Source: Phenylobacterium aquaticum (GTDB taxonomy: Bacteria > Pseudomonadota > Alphaproteobacteria > Caulobacterales > Caulobacteraceae). From it: a stretch of DNA of 6,121 bases. The position numbers were made by a program, and so were the translations under genes. Where the stretch lies: the NCBI RefSeq assembly GCF_947378715.1, contig NZ_CANCLE010000204.1:1-6121 (forward strand). The letters are read 5' to 3'. A model generated the notes under the pieces. It worked only from the letters and a program-made list of their open reading frames with translations. It was not told the origin of the DNA and searched no databases. Shown piece after piece: positions 3,647-6,121 of this stretch (positions within the stretch are counted from its first letter, which is position 1; each line of letters starts with the position of its first letter).

Positions 3647-6121
3647 TCAGGAGTTCAGGATCACCTCATAGGCCGCCCGCGCCGACTGCCGCACCCGGTC
3701 CAGCTTCGCGCGCAGGGCCTTGAAGTCCCGCGCGCCGCCGGCCCTCGCCAGCAGCTGGCGGAAGCCCTTGGGCTCCTGGCTGACGTCCTCCGCCCCGGTC
3801 AGGGCGAGCTTGAGCAGCTGGGTCAGGTCCTGCTGCAGCCGCCAGGCGGCGCGCAGGGCCTCGAGCGGTGCGTGATCGGCCAGGCTGGCGGTCTCGGCCT
3901 CGGTCAGGGCCTCGGCGGTGTTCTGGCGCAGGGGCGCGCCCTCGGCCCCGTAGGCCAGTTGCAGATACTGGGCGGCGAACTCGATATCGACCAGGCCGCC
4001 GGGCGACAGCTTGAGGTCCCAGGCCCCCTTTGGCGGTCGCTCCTGCTCCATCAGCTCACGCATCTCGCGGACGTCCGTCGCCGTGCGCGCCCGGTCGCGG
4101 GGCCGGCGCAGAGCGGCGTCGACGGCCCCTTGCCCCGCCTCGGCGAAAGCCGGGCTGGTGGCCCAGACCACCCGGGCGCGGGTCAGCGCCATCAGCTCCC
4201 AGGTCTCGGCCTCGCGCTCATAATAGTCCTCGAAGGCCGCGAAGCTGACCGCCACCGGCCCCTTGGTGCCGGAGGGGCGCAGCTGCATGTCGACCTCATA
4301 CAGTTCCCCCTCCCCCGTCGGCGTGGACAGGGCCGCGATCAGCCGCTGGGTGAAGCGGCCATAGAAGACGTCGGCGCTCCAGCCCTTCACCGAAGAGGCG
4401 GCGGCGGGCTCCGACGCGCGATAGAGGGTCATCAGGTCGAGGTCGGAGCCGGCGCTCATCTCGCGCGAACCGCACTTGCCCAGGGCGACAACCGCGACCT
4501 CGCCCGGGAACTCGCCACCGATCCGCTCGGCCTCGGCAAGCGCAGCGGGCCCCAGGGCCTGGATGCAGAGGTCGGCGAGGTCGGCGAAGGCCGCGCCCGC
4601 CACCTCGGCGCTGGCCGTGCCGCTCATCACCTGGACGCCGATGCGGAAGGTCTGTTCGCGGTGGGCGCGGCGCACGGCGTCCATGGCCGCCTCGAAGCCC
4701 GGCGCCTCGGCCACGGCCCGGTCCATGGCGGCGCGCTCTTCCTCGATCAGGATCGGCCCGAAGAAGTCGCCGTCCAGCATGGCGTCGATCGCCGCCGGCC
4801 GTCGCGCCAGGGTCGAGGCCAGGCGCGGCGCATAGGCCATCACCCGCACGATCAGCTCGAACAAGGCCGGCTGGGCCAGGAACAGCGACTGCAGCTGCAC
4901 CCCGGTCGACAGGCGGGAGAAGAAATCGGCGAAGCGGTTGAAGGCGGGGTCCGGCGAGCCCGTGGCCTGGGCGGCGTCGAGCAGGCGCGGCGCGAGCCGG
5001 GTGAACAGCTCCCGACCCCGCTCGGTGCGGGTCGCGGCGATGTGGCCGTGGTGCCAGCCGCGAATGGTCTGGGACACGCGGGGCGGATTGGAGAAGCCCA
5101 TGCGGGTGAGCGTCGCCAAGGTCTCCGGGTCGTCCTCGACGCCGGTGAAGATCAGGCTGCCGAACTTCGACGACAGCGGCTCCTCGTCCGGGAACAGTTC
5201 GCCATAGCGCCGGTTGACGGTCTTGAGGGTCCGCTCCACCAGGGCGTCGAAGCTGCGCAGTCGCCCGTGGCCATAGAGGGCGGCGACCCGTTTGCGCTCG
5301 GTGTCGGACTCCGGAAGCTTGTGGGTCTGCTCGTCGGCCAGCATCTGGATGCGGTGCTCGACGCCGCGCAGCAGGTGGTAGGCGAGCGTCATCTCCTCGC
5401 AGGCCTGGGCCGTCACATGGCCGGCGTCACGCAGGGCGGTCAGGGCGTCGAGGGTGCGATAGCTGCGCAGGTCCGGATGGCGACCGCCCAGGATCAGCTG
5501 CTGGGTCTGGACATAGAACTCGATCTCCCGGATGCCGCCCCGGCCCAGCTTCAGGTCCATGCCCTTGGCGGTCAGCCGGTCATCGACCTTGTGGACATGG
5601 ATCTGGCGCTTGATCGAATGGATGTCGGCGATCGAGGCGAAGTCGAGGTTCTTGCGCCAGATGAAGGGGATCAGCTCCGCCAGGAAGGCCTCGGCCCGGG
5701 GCAGGTCTCCGGCGCAGGCCCGGGCCTTGATGAAGGCGGCGCGCTCCCAGTTCTGGCCGACGCTCTCGTAATATTCCAAGGCCGCCGGCACCGGGACGGC
5801 GGGCGGGGTCGAGGCGGGATCGGGGCGCAGGCGCAGGTCCACCCGGAACACATAGCCGTCGGCGGTGCGATCCTGCATCAGGTCGGCCAGGCGGTGGGTC
5901 AGGCGCACCGCAAAGCCCTGGGTTTCCACGCCCGGCGCCAGCGGCAGGGCGTCGGGCTCGTAGAAGACCGAGATGTCGATGTCGCTGGAATAGTTCAGCT
6001 CATAGGCGCCGTGCTTGCCCATGGCGATGCAGAAGAAGCCCGGGACCGGGCCATAGTCGCCGAACTCCGGGGGGATCAGCCGACCCGCCTGGGCCTCCTC
6101 CCGCGCCGCCACGGTCAGGGC
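3647..6121 (-). CDS. glnE: Bifunctional glutamine synthetase adenylyltransferase / adenylyl-removing enzyme, C-terminal 824 residues
   Basis: The frame is open from the window edge to TGA at 3647-3649. The GTG at 6112 is internal, so the true start lies outside; the family is about 950-1000 residues, so roughly 130-170 are missing. GlnE adds AMP to, or removes it from, a Tyr of glutamine synthetase in the cytoplasm, steered by PII, and so tunes ammonia assimilation. Both nucleotidyltransferase halves are visible. The N-terminal, adenylyl-removing half has GKHGAYELNYSSDID (catalytic Asp codons at 5981-5983 and 5975-5977) and VDLRLRP. The C-terminal, adenylylating half has GKCGSREMSAGSDLD (Asp codons at 4442-4444 and 4436-4438) and VDMQLRPSG. 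Each is followed by its helical GlnE/GlnD-type domain (GGIREIEFYVQ and GGLVDIEFAAQ). No frameshift or missing key residue is seen. Family assignment is secure. Confidence 0.97.
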   Translation of the reverse strand, partial: ALTVAAREEAQAGRLIPPEFGDYGPVPGFFCIAMGKHGAYELNYSSDIDISVFYEPDALPLAPGVETQGFAVRLTHRLADLMQDRTADGYVFRVDLRLRPDPASTPPAVPVPAALEYYESVGQNWERAAFIKARACAGDLPRAEAFLAELIPFIWRKNLDFASIADIHSIKRQIHVHKVDDRLTAKGMDLKLGRGGIREIEFYVQTQQLILGGRHPDLRSYRTLDALTALRDAGHVTAQACEEMTLAYHLLRGVEHRIQMLADEQTHKLPESDTERKRVAALYGHGRLRSFDALVERTLKTVNRRYGELFPDEEPLSSKFGSLIFTGVEDDPETLATLTRMGFSNPPRVSQTIRGWHHGHIAATRTERGRELFTRLAPRLLDAAQATGSPDPAFNRFADFFSRLSTGVQLQSLFLAQPALFELIVRVMAYAPRLASTLARRPAAIDAMLDGDFFGPILIEEERAAMDRAVAEAPGFEAAMDAVRRAHREQTFRIGVQVMSGTASAEVAGAAFADLADLCIQALGPAALAEAERIGGEFPGEVAVVALGKCGSREMSAGSDLDLMTLYRASEPAAASSVKGWSADVFYGRFTQRLIAALSTPTGEGELYEVDMQLRPSGTKGPVAVSFAAFEDYYEREAETWELMALTRARVVWATSPAFAEAGQGAVDAALRRPRDRARTATDVREMRELMEQERPPKGAWDLKLSPGGLVDIEFAAQYLQLAYGAEGAPLRQNTAEALTEAETASLADHAPLEALRAAWRLQQDLTQLLKLALTGAEDVSQEPKGFRQLLARAGGARDFKALRAKLDRVRQSARAAYEVILNS

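Noticed and set aside
6110..6112. GTG at 6112 as the start of glnE
   Set aside because: The frame stays open to the window edge, and the protein would lack the start of the adenylyl-removing domain and over 100 residues of the usual family length.

Overview
The window is a gene-dense, high-GC (roughly 70% by eye) stretch of chromosome. It most likely comes from an alphaproteobacterium of the Caulobacterales (Caulobacter/Phenylobacterium type). Three things point there: the kinase at the left edge matches PleC of Caulobacter in its H-box and in the distance from the phospho-accepting His to the C-terminus; glnE has the alphaproteobacterial style; and GANTC, the CcrM methylation site, is very scarce (three copies found by eye). 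Genus assignment is an inference.

Layout. Positions 1-1538 (+) hold the C-terminal 511 codons of a PAS-PAS-HisKA-HATPase sensor kinase, probably PleC; its N-terminus lies outside the window. All other genes are on the minus strand. Read in their own direction they are: glnE (6121 to 3647, N-terminus outside the window), then a secreted four-EF-hand protein (3568-3110), an ECF-type sigma factor with a TTG start (3068-2520), a single-pass membrane protein that is the candidate anti-sigma factor (2509-2063), and a membrane-anchored periplasmic protein of the heavy-metal-sensor/CpxP-like kind (2061-1546). The last gene converges on the kinase gene with only 7 bp between stop codons. The gaps are 78, 41, 10, 1 and 7 bp, so no stretch over 300 bases lacks a gene. 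I see no RNA gene, mobile element, CRISPR array or phage feature.

How the genes may work together. The tight sigma / one-TM protein / anchored periplasmic sensor block has the same parts list as the CnrH-CnrY-CnrX type of metal-responsive sigma system. Here the gene order differs, the membrane protein lacks the usual zinc anti-sigma motif, and a secreted Ca-binding-type EF-hand protein precedes the block. I infer an envelope signal, metal or Ca2+ related, relayed to an alternative sigma factor. This is the most interesting part of the window. PleC (cell polarity and development through DivK/PleD) and GlnE (adenylylation control of glutamine synthetase) are flanking housekeeping or regulatory genes with no visible functional tie to it.
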